NCBI RefSeq assembly: GCF_963422355.1
Contig: NC_085106.1
Location: forward strand, 4,040,247-4,104,246
Direction of reading: 5' to 3'
DNA: 64,000 bases
Source of the DNA: Corticium candelabrum
Taxonomy: Eukaryota; Porifera; Homoscleromorpha; Homosclerophorida; Plakinidae
Positions 34,701 to 47,200 of this stretch are shown piece after piece (positions within the stretch are counted from its first letter, which is position 1; every line of letters starts with the position of its first letter). The notes beneath the pieces were generated by a model, which was given only the letters and a program-made list of their open reading frames with translations, was not told where the DNA came from and made no database searches. Made by a program: the position numbers and the translations under genes.

Positions 34701-37700
34701 CTAGCCTTGATGCCACTGGCTTTCTCAGTGACTTCAACAAAGACAGACAAGCGTCTACCGAGGGGAAACTGTTCGTATCCTCCATTGGCAAACGTCAGCT
34801 TTTTTACTCCTTTATCCTGCAAACAAAAGCCTTAAACTAAAGGATTCTGTAAAAATAGAGTATTCTTTAGTTAACCCCAGGTAGGAGAAAAAATTGCTGG
34901 CTAATAATGACGTTGGCAGTCTCCGTTGATTCATTCCAAATACCGAGTTGCACACGCAAAGTTCCAACTACTCCTTTGTAGTAAGTATATCTAGTTTGAA
35001 TAGATTACCATTTTAAAACCATTTAGATTACCTTCTCATATAACACAGTACTTCCATTGGCAAAAATAAAATATCAAGAGGATCGAGCAATCTTCGCATG
35101 AAGACTAAGAAAAGAGAAAGAGAAAGAGAGGGAGGAAGGGAGGGAAGAAGGGAGGGAGCAAGGGAGGGAGGAAGAAAGGAAGAAAGGGAGGGGAGAGAGG
35201 GAGGGGAGAGAAAGAGGGGAGAAAGGAAGGACGGACAGACCACAATAGATATTCAAAAACTCTTACGATGCCGTCACATTAACTTTGATATGTTCATCAT
35301 TTGCCTTCACAAATCTCGGTGATCTTACCACGACATCAAAGCGGGGAAGAACTAAAAGAAACAGTTTAACTCCCGACTAACAGTTCATGAAATAGATACG
35401 TAATTGATAATTTTACATTAACAGTGACATCCAGCCAGCCAGAAAGAAAGAGCAGACAAAACCAAAGTCAAAAACAAGCACGGACAACAAACAGACAAAC
35501 AAACAGCAAATTATAAAGGCTAACCGTAATTCTTTACTTCAAAGCTTGTTTCTGAAATGACAGTGTCCTGCATTACAAAGCAAGTGCAAGACATTCAAAG
35601 ACCAAGCAACAGAGTCAGCACGTGGTTGATTCTTACATCACAGCTTCGTTTGGCAACGATTGACCAATCACCTTCAATAGGAGTCAGCCCCAAGTTAAAT
35701 GTCCGTCTCTTTATCACTACACAAAATACAAAAGTTCAAGTTTATTTAAATCAACAATATAATATGTCAAGAATGTTTTTACTTTCTCGAGAGGCGCATT
35801 GTTTGATAGTCAACCTATCAACTATAATATTTTGTGGATTCTAAAACACATGAAATCATAATTATATATCTGTCTAGATATACAGACAACTTGCGTCATG
35901 GATAAGATAACCTCCAATCGCTTTCCAGAAAGCACTACATGTATATTTAGCCAAAAATACATACCTACTACAAGTACGTTTAATATGCTGCTGTAGATGA
36001 ACTCAAAGAATATAAAAGCATTTGTTTTTAATTGACAAAAATCCTGAAAATAACAAGTGATGCTACATAGTGCCTTACCTTGATGTCGAGAAGAACGTTG
36101 CATATGCACTGCAAACAGAACAAAACTCATGCCTTGAACATTATAGCTGCACGAGTTTGTCCTACCTTGTTATCTTCTCTACAGCAAGGAACAAAGTTGC
36201 AGCCAAGAACAGCCACTCGAATGGTGACTTCAAAAATTTATTAGAGGTTAAATGAAATTTGGCGCTGTCAATAATCATAGTACCATTATCATTTTTCACG
36301 TAGATGGGCTTGTCTGTCTGGATGAGCACAATAGAAGGACTGGATTTGACGGCCACTGAGACTGCATTGTTGAACGACAGCGAGCTGTCGTCACTGATTG
36401 CTCTGACCGTAACAAGGCGCTGACCGTCTGGAAATGTTGGTTTGGGAAGGCGTTGGCATGGAACCGAAATAAGGAACTCTTGTGGGGTGCCTGAAACAAT
36501 AATTAATTTATTAATTAACTAAATCCAGCAGTCGAGGAAAGAGCAATGTCAACTCTCGTCTATACGTCAGCCATTTTACAGTAGATACTCAGGGTGACCA
36601 AGTCGGGATAAGACTGTTACCTTAGTGTGGCACCAGGAACGCATCCTAATACCCACAGAAATGACACTCCCACGGGACACACCTGCGCAAGACTATTTTG
36701 AGACTACCTACCTATACCTAACTAACTATTCCTAGCTACCTACATAGTACATACATACATGTATTTAAGCATACATATATACATTCATACATTTACATGC
36801 ATACATACATACATAAAAAGATAGATACTATAGTATGTATGTATCATCGTGGTGTACATGCGATCATTATGTCTTGTGTCCAGTCACAGACGTGACGTGG
36901 CTTTGGTGCCAAATCTTTGCTTGTTTGGTACCCAAGACCAGCCTCTGCTGCCACCTCTGGCACGTTAATAGCGCAAATTGACTACCCGAGTTGTCTGAAG
37001 AACCTCACGACGACCTGCGTGACTGTGTTCAAAACCTCAAAACTTCTCATTTCCTATTGTCATGCTTTACTACGGCAAGACAATATTTATGTTTGTTAGC
37101 GTGAGTAAATGATTGCCTATACTAAATGGTGCTGTTGTCGCATAAAGATACACTAGAATTGTTATTCAATTTCTCCTCGAGAGGCTGAACTCTTCTCTCT
37201 CTAGGACCTGTTTGAAGAGTGTCTCACTTTTCACCCTACGACTGGGCTGTTCATCCACTCGTAGGCACACCTATAAATGAGCTGTTCAGTTTGTTATCAG
37301 ATTTCCCACTTTCCATGGTCACGGCTTCCAATTGAGTCGCACTAGTTGCTATAGGATTCATCAATCTGACCCAAGTATGCAGTGCTGCTCCATGACGACA
37401 ATCACTCGATCCTATAGTCTTCTTTGTTAGTTTGGTTGACAGATCTCAAAGCTATATAAATTGCGGTTTCCGTACGAGAAAGTTCACGAGAAAAGCAAGT
37501 CGGTAGACATCCGACCCGTTGAATTTCCAAATTCAAAGACTAATTAGAAGCCGTTCTACAACCATTTTAAATCTCTCTATTGCTGGCCGTAATCACCACG
37601 CCCTTTTGTGTGGCGCCGCGCAAGTGGCAAGACATGATGGTGTCGATAGTGACGGCAATGTAATGTACTACAATTATCCTGACACAAAGGACGTCGTGGC

Positions 37701-38228
37701 CAGAACGGGCTGTCTCTCAGTCCATCGCAAGACTCTGCTGTCATGCACCATGTCGCATACCAAGAAAACCATAGCTAATAGACTATTCTTTCTGAACAAT
37801 GTGCTACGTACGTGCATCATATTAAAGAGCATACACATACCAGTAGCTATCACGTCACACCCAGTAACTGAAAACCTCACTCTAGATTGTTGAAATATTT
37901 AACTCTGCAACAGTCTGTCCATGCACACTTAATCTTACCTTCTTCAACATCTACTGTGTCTGTCCCGTACAGGACAACTCCATTGGCGTCTTCCACTACC
38001 AATCGTGTCGCGATTGCAGACGATCCCACGCCGAAGACTGAGACAACCACCTTCTCATCTGTGCAACATTGCACCACTCTCGAAAGTGCAACAAAATAGT
38101 CGCTGCAACAAACAACAATAGAAACACGAGTAAAGCAAATCTGTCTCGATCATGACGTACCCGCTCTGAACGGTGGAAATGCAACAAAGAACAGAGAGAA
38201 AGCTTAACAACCGTCCGTTGAAGGCCAT
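16967..38228 (-). CDS. Complement C3 / thioester-containing protein-like gene, about 21 kb, at least 30 exons
   Basis: ATG at 38228; the protein is predicted secreted and follows the alpha-2-macroglobulin/C3 domain order: signal peptide, MG1-MG6 with bait/anaphylatoxin-like region, MG7-8, a TB-like insertion, CUB1, thioester domain, CUB2, receptor-binding domain (MG8 in C3 nomenclature) and C345C. The C345C domain puts it with C3/C4/C5-type proteins rather than A2M proper. Such proteins are cleaved, expose the thioester and bond covalently to microbial surfaces. Most exon junctions are GT-AG with consistent phase. A few MG2 and MG3 exons (between 36300 and 35840, and 35056-34820) remain unresolved. 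A probable one-base frameshift lies after the thioester motif. Introns contain a SINE, a LINE fragment, two DNA elements and TG repeats. The domain entries below give exons. Confidence 0.85.
17883..20243 (-). CDS. C3/TEP-like: CUB2/receptor-binding domain
   Basis: Exons 20110-20243 ([20 protein letters not shown]), 19940-20054 ([20 protein letters not shown]), 19794-19874 ([20 protein letters not shown]) and 17883-17988 ([31 protein letters not shown]). RYLG...GMA.IEV.LPSGY and V.VYDYY are landmarks of the A2M receptor-binding (MG8/RBD) domain. Phases 2, 0, 0 and 1 match. The 1.8-kb intron 17989-19793 holds the (GTCT)n and TG repeats. Confidence 0.82.
18290..18700 (+). repeat. Possible Helitron-like terminus in intron
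   Basis: ATCTCTATACTTATAAAATG followed by CTGTCTGTCTG-type sequence resembles the 5' ends I know from animal Helitron/Helentron relics. I cannot locate a CTAG-type 3' end with hairpin. Low confidence. Confidence 0.25.
18956..19090 (+). repeat. (GTCT)n tetranucleotide repeat
   Basis: About 33 copies of GTCT with a few GTTT, GCCT and GTCC variants, in the 17989-19793 intron. Confidence 0.95.
19265..19335 (+). repeat. (TG)n microsatellite
   Basis: TG repeat with one GCG interruption near its end, in the same intron as the GTCT tract. Confidence 0.95.
20413..24838 (-). CDS. C3/TEP-like: thioester domain
   Basis: Exons 24619-24838 ([20 protein letters not shown] then [16 protein letters not shown]), 24378-24575 ([20 protein letters not shown]), 24227-24316 ([20 protein letters not shown]), 21096-21300 ([20 protein letters not shown]), 20864-21036 ([31 protein letters not shown]) and 20413-20583 ([20 protein letters not shown]). 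GGCAEQNM is the thioester motif, with Ala where GCGEQ has Gly; Cys and Gln are both kept, so the bond is possible. In the first exon the frame carrying GCAEQ does not connect with the frame carrying AEKGYQR downstream. The other junctions agree in phase. Confidence 0.82.
20638..20806 (+). repeat. (GC)n/(TG)n microsatellite
   Basis: A (GCGC) run at 20650-20664 passes into (TG)n and mixed GTGCG units. It lies in the intron between thioester-domain exons 20864 and 20583. Confidence 0.95.
21697..21786 (+). repeat. (TG)n microsatellite abutting a SINE
   Basis: About 45 TG units ending exactly where the tRNA-like SINE head begins. Confidence 0.95.
21787..22180 (+). mobile_element. tRNA-derived SINE
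   Basis: The head looks like a tRNA: an A-box-like TGGCTCAATTGGTTGGAGTG (about 21789) and a B-box-like GGTTGCAAGTTCAAGTC (21844-21860), spaced as in a pol III promoter. The body contains TTCCTTGGGCAAGAAACTTT and GTATAATGAGTACCTGG, a core I associate with conserved metazoan SINE domains. The tail ends near AACGGCAGCTCC, and a TG tract follows at 22201. It sits in the thioester-domain intron, opposite in orientation to the host gene. Confidence 0.7.
22201..22458 (+). repeat. Compound (TG)n/(GA)n microsatellite
   Basis: Three TG runs separated by GTGCGTGCG and TTTGTATGTG units, closing with (GA)n. It directly follows the SINE. Confidence 0.95.
22470..24226. other. Remainder of thioester-domain intron
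   Basis: No coding sequence recognised. It includes a short imperfect duplication of TGAGYGAAGTGAGCC-like units at 22973-23015. The frame at 23596-23841 (minus strand) does not fit the host protein. Confidence 0.5.
25421..26019 (-). CDS. C3/TEP-like: inserted TB (8-Cys)-like domain and CUB1
   Basis: Four exons in consistent phase 1: a 15-nt microexon 26005-26019 (coding ELFS), 25841-25888 ([16 protein letters not shown]), 25617-25781 ([46 protein letters not shown]) and 25421-25552 ([15 protein letters not shown], then [20 protein letters not shown]). GKCF...C....T...CC....G......C..CP is the pattern of TB/8-Cys domains of fibrillin and LTBP. The last exon ends in the segment that precedes the thioester domain in this family. 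I know of no such insertion in C3 or A2M proteins. If the microexon is skipped the phase still holds, because 15 nt is a multiple of three. Confidence 0.7.
26534..27153 (-). CDS. C3/TEP-like: A2M domain (MG7-MG8) ending in PEGV
   Basis: Exons 26925-27153 ([60 protein letters not shown]), 26647-26859 ([20 protein letters not shown] ... [20 protein letters not shown]) and 26534-26585 ([17 protein letters not shown]). DSITTW, LPYS.KR.EQ and the closing PEG are diagnostic for this family. Phases 2, 0, 0 and 1 are consistent. Confidence 0.85.
27218..28114 (-). CDS. C3/TEP-like: Cys-rich cleavable segment (anaphylatoxin-like) and MG7 entry
   Basis: Exons 28024-28114 ([20 protein letters not shown], then [10 protein letters not shown]), 27923-27967 ([15 protein letters not shown]), 27408-27620 ([29 protein letters not shown], ending YDCC) and 27218-27365 ([33 protein letters not shown]). 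RGKR and NKRR are dibasic/furin-like sites bracketing a Cys-rich stretch with CC pairs, as expected where C3 is processed into chains and an anaphylatoxin is released. The Cys spacing does not match the vertebrate anaphylatoxin pattern cleanly, so that label is tentative. FPHVWL is the family motif FPETWLW. Confidence 0.72.
29036..32116 (-). CDS. C3/TEP-like: MG4, MG5-MG6 and pre-anaphylatoxin part
   Basis: Exon 31961-32116 ([22 protein letters not shown]4), then after an R2-like LINE fragment in the intron, exon about 29690-29731 ([18 protein letters not shown]), 29389-29610 ([12 protein letters not shown] ... [20 protein letters not shown]), 29168-29320 ([36 protein letters not shown]) and 29036-29107 ([20 protein letters not shown]). 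[11 protein letters not shown] followed by LTREK.FKTLD is the MG6 signature. The intron sizes here reflect transposon load, not coding content. Confidence 0.8.
30102..31535 (+). mobile_element. R2/NeSL-type (RLE) non-LTR retrotransposon fragment
   Basis: Pieces in three frames: RT motif [20 protein letters not shown], then after an internal deletion the thumb region ([32 protein letters not shown]), [20 protein letters not shown], a CCHC finger ([21 protein letters not shown]) and an endonuclease remnant around [19 protein letters not shown] and restriction-like endonuclease in this order is the R2/NeSL arrangement. It is 5'-truncated, internally deleted and frameshifted, inserted antisense in a C3-like intron. 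Confidence 0.8.
31731..31792 (+). repeat. (TG)n microsatellite
   Basis: About 30 TG units with one GCG variant, in the intron just right of the LINE fragment. Confidence 0.95.
32479..33640. mobile_element. DNA transposon relic sharing ends with the 15039 MITE
   Basis: Left end CTAAAGTGCGTTCACGAATT and right end reverse complement CTAAAGTGCGTTCACGCAGT; the inverted repeats run about 40 bp (through ACTGGTGGAATGT). Inside, near 33070-33165, a plus-strand piece [20 protein letters not shown] followed by an acidic Ser-rich tail ([19 protein letters not shown]) looks like the C-terminal end of a eukaryotic transposase (W..CV.HV..). It is probably the coding relative of the short element at 15039. 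It lies in the intron between 34601 and 32116. Confidence 0.7.
33743..34558. mobile_element. Tigger/pogo-like MITE with TA target duplication
   Basis: Element 33745-34556 begins CAGTGAAACCTGTGACATGG and ends ...GACGGGTTTCACTG, with TA on both sides (33743-33744, 34557-34558). The CAGTGAAACC ends are typical of Tigger/pogo elements of the Tc1/mariner superfamily. No transposase domain is recognisable inside. Confidence 0.75.
34601..35840 (-). CDS. C3/TEP-like: MG2 end, MG3 and MG4 start
   Basis: Exons 35783-35840 ([19 protein letters not shown]), 35637-35716 ([20 protein letters not shown], the MG2 closing strand), 35525-35567 ([14 protein letters not shown]), 35267-35351 ([20 protein letters not shown]), a short and uncertain exon near 35037-35055, an exon about 34886-34984 ([16 protein letters not shown]), and 34601-34816 ([20 protein letters not shown] ... 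[20 protein letters not shown]). VLPRFDV and [17 protein letters not shown] are MG3/MG4 family landmarks. Between two of these exons the phase is not settled. Confidence 0.72.
35098..35235 (+). repeat. GA-rich polypurine tract
   Basis: About 135 bp almost purely purine (GGGAGGAAG-type units). It lies in a C3-like intron; strand asymmetry of this kind can form triplex DNA. Confidence 0.9.
36300..38228 (-). CDS. C3/TEP-like: signal peptide, MG1 and start of MG2
   Basis: Exon 38161-38228: [20 protein letters not shown], a good signal peptide ending near VQSG. An upstream in-frame ATG at 38300 would bury this signal, so I prefer 38228. Exon 37939-38102: [20 protein letters not shown] ... [14 protein letters not shown] (MG1). 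Exon 36300-36490: [20 protein letters not shown] ... [14 protein letters not shown]. The QTDKPIY motif is the classic MG2 entry of A2M-family proteins. Phases 2 and 1 carry across the introns. Directly downstream of KPIY the usual PGQ motif exon was not found. Confidence 0.8.
36735..36845 (+). repeat. Degenerate (CATA)n repeat
   Basis: Imperfect CATA/TATG units within the large MG1 intron (36491-37938). I see no exon in the rest of that intron; the frame at 37519 does not match the family. Confidence 0.85.
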
Positions 38229-39076
38229 CGTAACTACATCCAGCCAAATCCTCTTGAGAGATATATTGTACAGAGCACCTCTGTTTGCGCATGCAGCCAA
38301 CGATTATTTTAATTAACCCAGTGGCGGTAATTATATTCCAAAAGTTATCGCCTAGATTGCCATGTGCATGTCACGTAAGCTGGCACTTATCAGAAAACGG
38401 CTTGGCTAAAACGGCAGTGTGGTGTGGAGAGGAGTGGTAGTATAGGAGAGAGGTAGTGATCTCGCGTAGCCAGCTCCTCAGTAGCCTCGTCATAATTTTA
38501 GCAAAAAAGCCTTCAGAGAAAAACCTATCTCCTTACGTTAGTAGACCTCGTAGAGTCTCCATTTCTATCTGCAGTTGGGTCAAAACTTCACTAATGTAGC
38601 TTGAAATGTTTCTGACTGTCCATGGTTTCACTCAGACGTTATTGCAACCTTACGTTGGCAGGTACCATATACATTCTCTGTATTTGTCTGCATGCACTCT
38701 TCCATCTCAACAGCTTTGTGTTAATCCTGTTTCCTGCATTGAGGCTTGGTGACACTGCATGACAACTAGCTTCTACTGTGCGCCATCGGTTTGGCTGTGT
38801 ACATGAAAAAAAACGCATAGACGTAAGAGAAAATCACTGCCTAGCATATTAAAAGTTTTCAAAAATAACATTTTTAATATAACTAATTGTTTAATGAACG
38901 GTACTAATGTCGGCGGTTTCTTGTATTCTGATGATTGAAATACTGTGTCCACAGTAGTAGTGCATGTTCTGTACAGGGCCGCTCACGTGACACGTCACAT
39001 CACAGGCACGTGACTTCAAGTTGAGTTGGAATTGTCTGCTGTCTGCGTGCTTAACTAGAACATAACAAAGCAAGCA
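38229..39076. promoter_or_regulatory. Divergent intergenic region between C3-like and ENOSF1-like genes
   Basis: The two genes start 848 bp apart on opposite strands. No coding sequence is evident. Near 38975-39010 there are GCTCACGTGACACGTCACAT and CACGTGAC, that is, E-box (CACGTG) and CRE-like (TGACGT/ACGTCA) elements that could serve the ENOSF1-like promoter. Functional assignment is inference. Confidence 0.4.
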
Positions 39077-41950
<2,874 letters not shown>

Positions 41951-43289
41951 CTTCAATAATGTAGTGTATTAGTATTGATGCTCTCTAAGAATGTATGATA
42001 GCGCATGCGCATATGTTTTGCCAACATTATATTTATTTTAAGCAACTTTCTTGCACATATGCTTTAAAATTGCTGTCAATTCTTCATGTCTAGAAATTCT
42101 AGAAAAGGTCAGTAAACCATACAAGCATTGCTGAATTCAAGAACACAACAGTACGATTAATATTAGGTTGCACGGAGATGAAAAGCAAATGAGTCAAGCT
42201 GCCATCATCGTATCTGCAAGTCTCAGTTGGCTATGTCACAGTTGGCCAAGAAAAGCAATTGCTTGTACCTTCGTAAAGTAGCATAATAAGAAAACTGTAA
42301 GGGCTGGTACAGGCAAATATGTAAAGATTGTAGGAAGCCTATCAAGGGTCTTCACGTATGATGTGCTGCTCAATGCAGTTGGGGATAGTATAGTCGACTG
42401 GCAGGGCAATTAGCTTCCATGCCTTAATATTTAATAGTATACAGTACACAACATTACTAAGTTGACTAGTGAATACTGTAGAAAGTAAGTGGGTTAGCAA
42501 ACCTACATTATCATATGATGTACTGATAACAGTTGATACTGTTGAGATTCTAATTGTGTTCGCATTACTGGTAGACAATATTAGCAAAATACAATCTATA
42601 AGGCATACTCTACACCCTTGATCTACTGATGCAAACTGTGGATTACATGTAGCACACTAATAGAAGCATGATACTTTGAGTGACTGCGACATCTCTCACA
42701 ACTAGCTAACACACACGGTGGCCGATCAACCCTTAATAGTCTTTCAAAGTCAACAAGTACTTGTCCATATTCTCAGTATGCTTAGTATAACAACATCGAC
42801 GAAAAACAGTATTATTAATAACCTCACAAGTCTAAACAGTGTATTTTAGTGGGATTATGGGTTAGTGCAGCCCAAACACTAAAATGCAATCTACAAATGT
42901 AGAGCTCCCTCATGGTATACCTGTTGAGGTAGTTGCACCTCACAAGTGCATAAAATAGAAGGTTTAATCGCCCCCTCAATCTTTGACTAAAGACATTGAC
43001 TCTGAAAGTAAAAGATCATGTCTGTTGCATCATAGTCTGTGTAGTCAGACCTTAACTCCGCCCTCATGCCATGAGGTTTATTCGACAAGGTTAATGTCTG
43101 GCTACGCGATACTAGTTCCATCAGTGCTAAAATAAGATTTTGAAGAAGTGGGGTCACACAATTAGGGCAATGGTGATGCCTAACCTCCTCGATTTTAGTG
43201 GGTGTGTCTTTCAGACAATTAAAAGCGTCATATAGTTTATATGGCCTTAGCTGCAGGCCTTCCTAATTTTGAGGGCCCAGCTATGCCAC
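41951..43289. other. Intergenic, no gene seen
   Basis: Between the convergent 3' ends of the ENOSF1-like and CBR1-like genes. AT-rich, with no protein family recognised. Confidence 0.5.
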
Positions 43290-43622
43290 TACAGTTGCGT
43301 GTCACTTATCCAACCCCCTTGAGACAAGACCCTGTTGGATAAGTGAATATGTTGGATAACTGAAGCTGTTACGAACTCCAATATTGTCCATATTATACGG
43401 CATTTTTTCACATTAGGTATACCAAATGTAGATGTGAATTTAAACAAACCAAACGTCTTACTGATCTAGATAAAATTATACTCTTCATGATTGATTGTAA
43501 ATTTATATAATATGCAGGATGCGTTATCTGTCATATCATCTGTCATATCATGTGGCAAGCTGACCTGTTGGATAACCGGCATGTTGAATAAATGAACGTC
43601 GAATAAGTGACACACAATTGTA
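43290..43622. mobile_element. 329-bp pogo-like MITE with TA target duplication
   Basis: Element 43292-43620: left end CAGTTGCGTGTCACTTATCC, right end reverse complement CAATTGTGTGTCACTTATTC, TA on both sides. Internal repeats of GTTGGATAAGTGAAT are typical of this MITE class. A duplicated flank (GAGGGYYCAGCWATGCCACTA) lies on either side. Confidence 0.75.
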
Positions 43623-44253
43623 TTTGAGGGTTCAGCAATGCCACTATTTGAGGGTTAAGTGTTTTCAAGCCCAAAAACCGCTTTGTTCTATAATATCTTT
43701 CTGTACGTCCATCTAAACTGAGTAAGCTCAAGCATGTCAGAACTATTGTAAACATAACACAATGCATTTCAATAAATACATATAAACGAGTTGAAAAATA
43801 GGACTGTAGTAGTATCGTCAAACAAAATGCCAGGCCAATATTTAGAAAAGGTGATTTAACTAATCAGGGCTCCATTATATGCAAGCACACATGCAATGTA
43901 ATATGAGATACTCAGAGGCAGATCTTAATTTAATATTGAAGAATAGCACTTAACTAGCATGGAGCTTGTTTCTTAGCTAGCTTCTAGTATTTCACTGTTG
44001 CAATTGGAAAAGGAAAGAAGCACATTGTACTTCTAAACCAGTTTAGTAGACATTTTGTATGACAACATGAAACCTTTATATGTCAAGAATTGCTTCAGCT
44101 AATGCAAACCAATCATATAAATCCAACAAGTCAGCCATGCATTTCAGAGTTTCAGCACCACAATATCTGCGCTCCTGCCAATAGATACATATGCCCATAC
44201 TAGTTGCAGCAGCAATACATACCTTACAGCCAATCATGTCTGGTTATGCCTAG
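43623..44253. other. Intergenic, 3' flank of CBR1-like gene
   Basis: No coding sequence recognised. It contains the presumed 3' UTR of the minus-strand reductase. Confidence 0.5.
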
Positions 44254-47200
44254 TCACCAATCAACTACTTTCTTTCGTTTAAAGAATAGGCCAGTGGGAC
44301 TGCCAGGAGGCAAAAAAGCCAAGAAAACTGGAGTCTCCGCACCTGCATATATTCTAGATTAAACGCTAATTATAAAATAGAAAATCACTAAGGAAAAACC
44401 TTGTTCAGGAGTAAGGGGAGCTCGATCCCCTGCCATGTCAGTCTTTACCCAGCCAGGACAGCACTGAAAAGCAAATAAATTATTCTTATATAAACAGTAA
44501 ACTCGCATAGAATCTACAGAGACAAAACAATCTCTCTTTGTGTTGTCACAAGCAGCATGCTTGCAAATTAGGCTCAAACATATACTGTACTACACATGAA
44601 CAGGTTGACAACATGCAGCTACAAATAAGTATGTCCCTCAAAAGTAGACTTCGCGCCTCTCTTTTCTATAAGATTAGAAATTAACAACAAGCTGTGGTTC
44701 ATGAGTGTTGATAATCCAATACATAATTAGTATGGCCAATTAGTAGCAACCACACATAAAACTGTCAATATTTTAAATCACATTCTAGTAATACTGTCAA
44801 TATTTTCACCTAGCCTTGACACTAAGGCCATCCTTGCCTTGCATGGTGGACTATGCGAGAGATTGCATGTCGAGATCACAGGACAGGAAAAAGCTGCTAC
44901 TGCAAGGCAAAGAGTGGCCTAGCGACACACTAGGTCACTTGACGTGAAGCTTACTTTAATTAATTAGATAAATATTGTAAATTAAGTTAATTAATAAAAG
45001 AATTATTGATTAATTGAATAATCAGTCATGTGAAATAATGTGTTCCTAGACCACTCTTTGCCTTACAGTTGCAACTTTTGTTTCTGGTTATGTGATATCT
45101 ACTTGGAATCACACAGATTAGTCCACCACATATGGCAAAGATGGCCTAGTGCCATCGAGGATAATTTTCACCCAAATTCTGATAGTTAGCTGATTGAAGT
45201 AGAATTAGGTAAGTATTACCACAGTTACCACCCAGTGAGTCAAAAAAACATTTTCAAAATTGCATATAAACCCAATTACATGCCAAACTACTTTATATGG
45301 AACAGACACTCTAGTTATTCCCAAAACAGGATTACAAAACTACTAATTTTGTTTAACAAATGTCACCACTTTCTAGCAGTTAGTCTTTGGAAAGAGGGCT
45401 CGGCTCCACCATATAAGATGTCTAATGCATTTATAAGAGCGTCAACAACAACAACTACCAAATATTGTCACTAAATTTTGATGCTTTAAAATCAGATTCA
45501 TGTCGCTTGGCCACCCTATGTCTACCAATGTGAGTATTCGATTGGTTACTTACACTGTTTACAAGAATGTCCTCTTTGTCTCCAGTTGACATTTGTCTTG
45601 CACTAACTTTGGTCAAAGCAATAAGTCCAACCTTAGACGTTCCATATGCTACAAACAGAAAGAACATAAGATTGTTCCAGTGCATTTTGTTGGTGAGCAT
45701 TTGGCACTCTGCACAAAGATATTGTACATGGATGGACATCATTCCAGGTATTCACTACCTTAATGGTCTAAGCACATCTGAAACAGGGTATGCTTCTGAT
45801 GCACAATACACCTTAATACCCAGACTGATCATGTTGAGCACAACACATTATAATAGTAAAAGCTGCTCTGTTCTTAATTAGACAGAAAGCTAAACATGTT
45901 AAAAATTAGAGGGCAATGTAATTACTGCTACTGTAAACTAAAAAAATTTGGTGGCATAAAATTTCGGTGCCTCCTAAAAATTCGGTTCGATAGTAACCTA
46001 TTTTTGGTGAAACTCCTTGGGAGCTTCAAACTCCTGGTTGGATCCACGGTGCACTAGAAATACATTTATGCAGTTGCACAACACAATAGTAGGTGTGAAC
46101 TAGCTACCTAGTTAGATAATAATTGCAATAGTTCACACTGACTTTCTTGCTTGGTGTCAAAGAGGTTTGACAATGTTGACAAATATAGGTAGGGATTTAA
46201 TTTAGGTACTTCATAGGACATACTAAAATTACTAAAAATAAATCGGCACTGAAAATAAATCGGCACTGATAATTTCTTAGTTTACAGTACTTGTATTAGT
46301 ATAAATGCATGTGTGTTATTTAAAGAGTAATACAGTAAACGTCTTTGTTACCTGAGAAAGGATTAGGCCATCCCTTTTCAACATGGATGCCAGCTTCAAC
46401 ATCTCTATGATTCAATTACAATCAGGGCATATGCATGAATTGCAAATAAAAAGTGCCTTACGAAACAAACTGATTCATTAACATCTCCAGTTTGCTTTCA
46501 GTTAGTGAATCTGAGGCAAACTGCTGTTGAAGATTTGGCTTCAGTATCTTCAAATGACCAACAGATGATGCAACATTCACTACCCTTCAAATCAGCAAGT
46601 AAAAATTGATAATAGTCATAATAATATATTTTGTTTCATACCACTACATGTACAGTGCTCTAGGCCAGACAAGATACGTACAACTAACAATAAAAAATAG
46701 ATAGTCATAGAAGAATAAACGTAGAAGAATAAATAGACATAAATTAAGGTTTAAGTCAAAATGTCACAAACTAAATAGAAGTCAATCTTTTTGTACAGTA
46801 CAATTGAAACTTGATTGGCAAAGTATGCACACATAAGCAATTAACTCTAATATAGGTAGAGATAATGTGATAACAAAATTCATAAAGTGTTGTGCATTTA
46901 ATAACTTAGATCATTTCTAGATATTCAGTAACACAATCAAAATACTCAATCACTAAAATCAGGGTTCCAGCCAGGCATGTTAAGGCATAGCGGCCCACTA
47001 CGCCTTCAGACCTGCCCGCTACGCCTTTAACATACCCGCTACCCCTTCAATATACTGGTTAGGCATAACGTCTCTGTTCGTACCTGTGGAACATTTATCA
47101 ACAGCGATAATGGGGAAGAAGGTGCAGACTTGTCAATCATGAGTCTCAATTGCATACCCATACTATTGTAATTGGATTTGGTGCCTAGTAATTAAGTCAA

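Noticed and set aside
35074..35256. Minus-strand Ser/Leu/Pro-rich frames near 35.1-35.25 kb
   Set aside because: Translation of the polypurine tract's complement; low complexity only.
36062..36110. Candidate MG2 exon (TGCATATGCAACG... up to a GTAAGG donor)
   Set aside because: The splice sites look good but no frame gives MG2 sequence, so it is not included.
37519..37893. 124-codon plus-strand frame
   Set aside because: It lies in a C3-like intron and has no recognisable motif or splice context.
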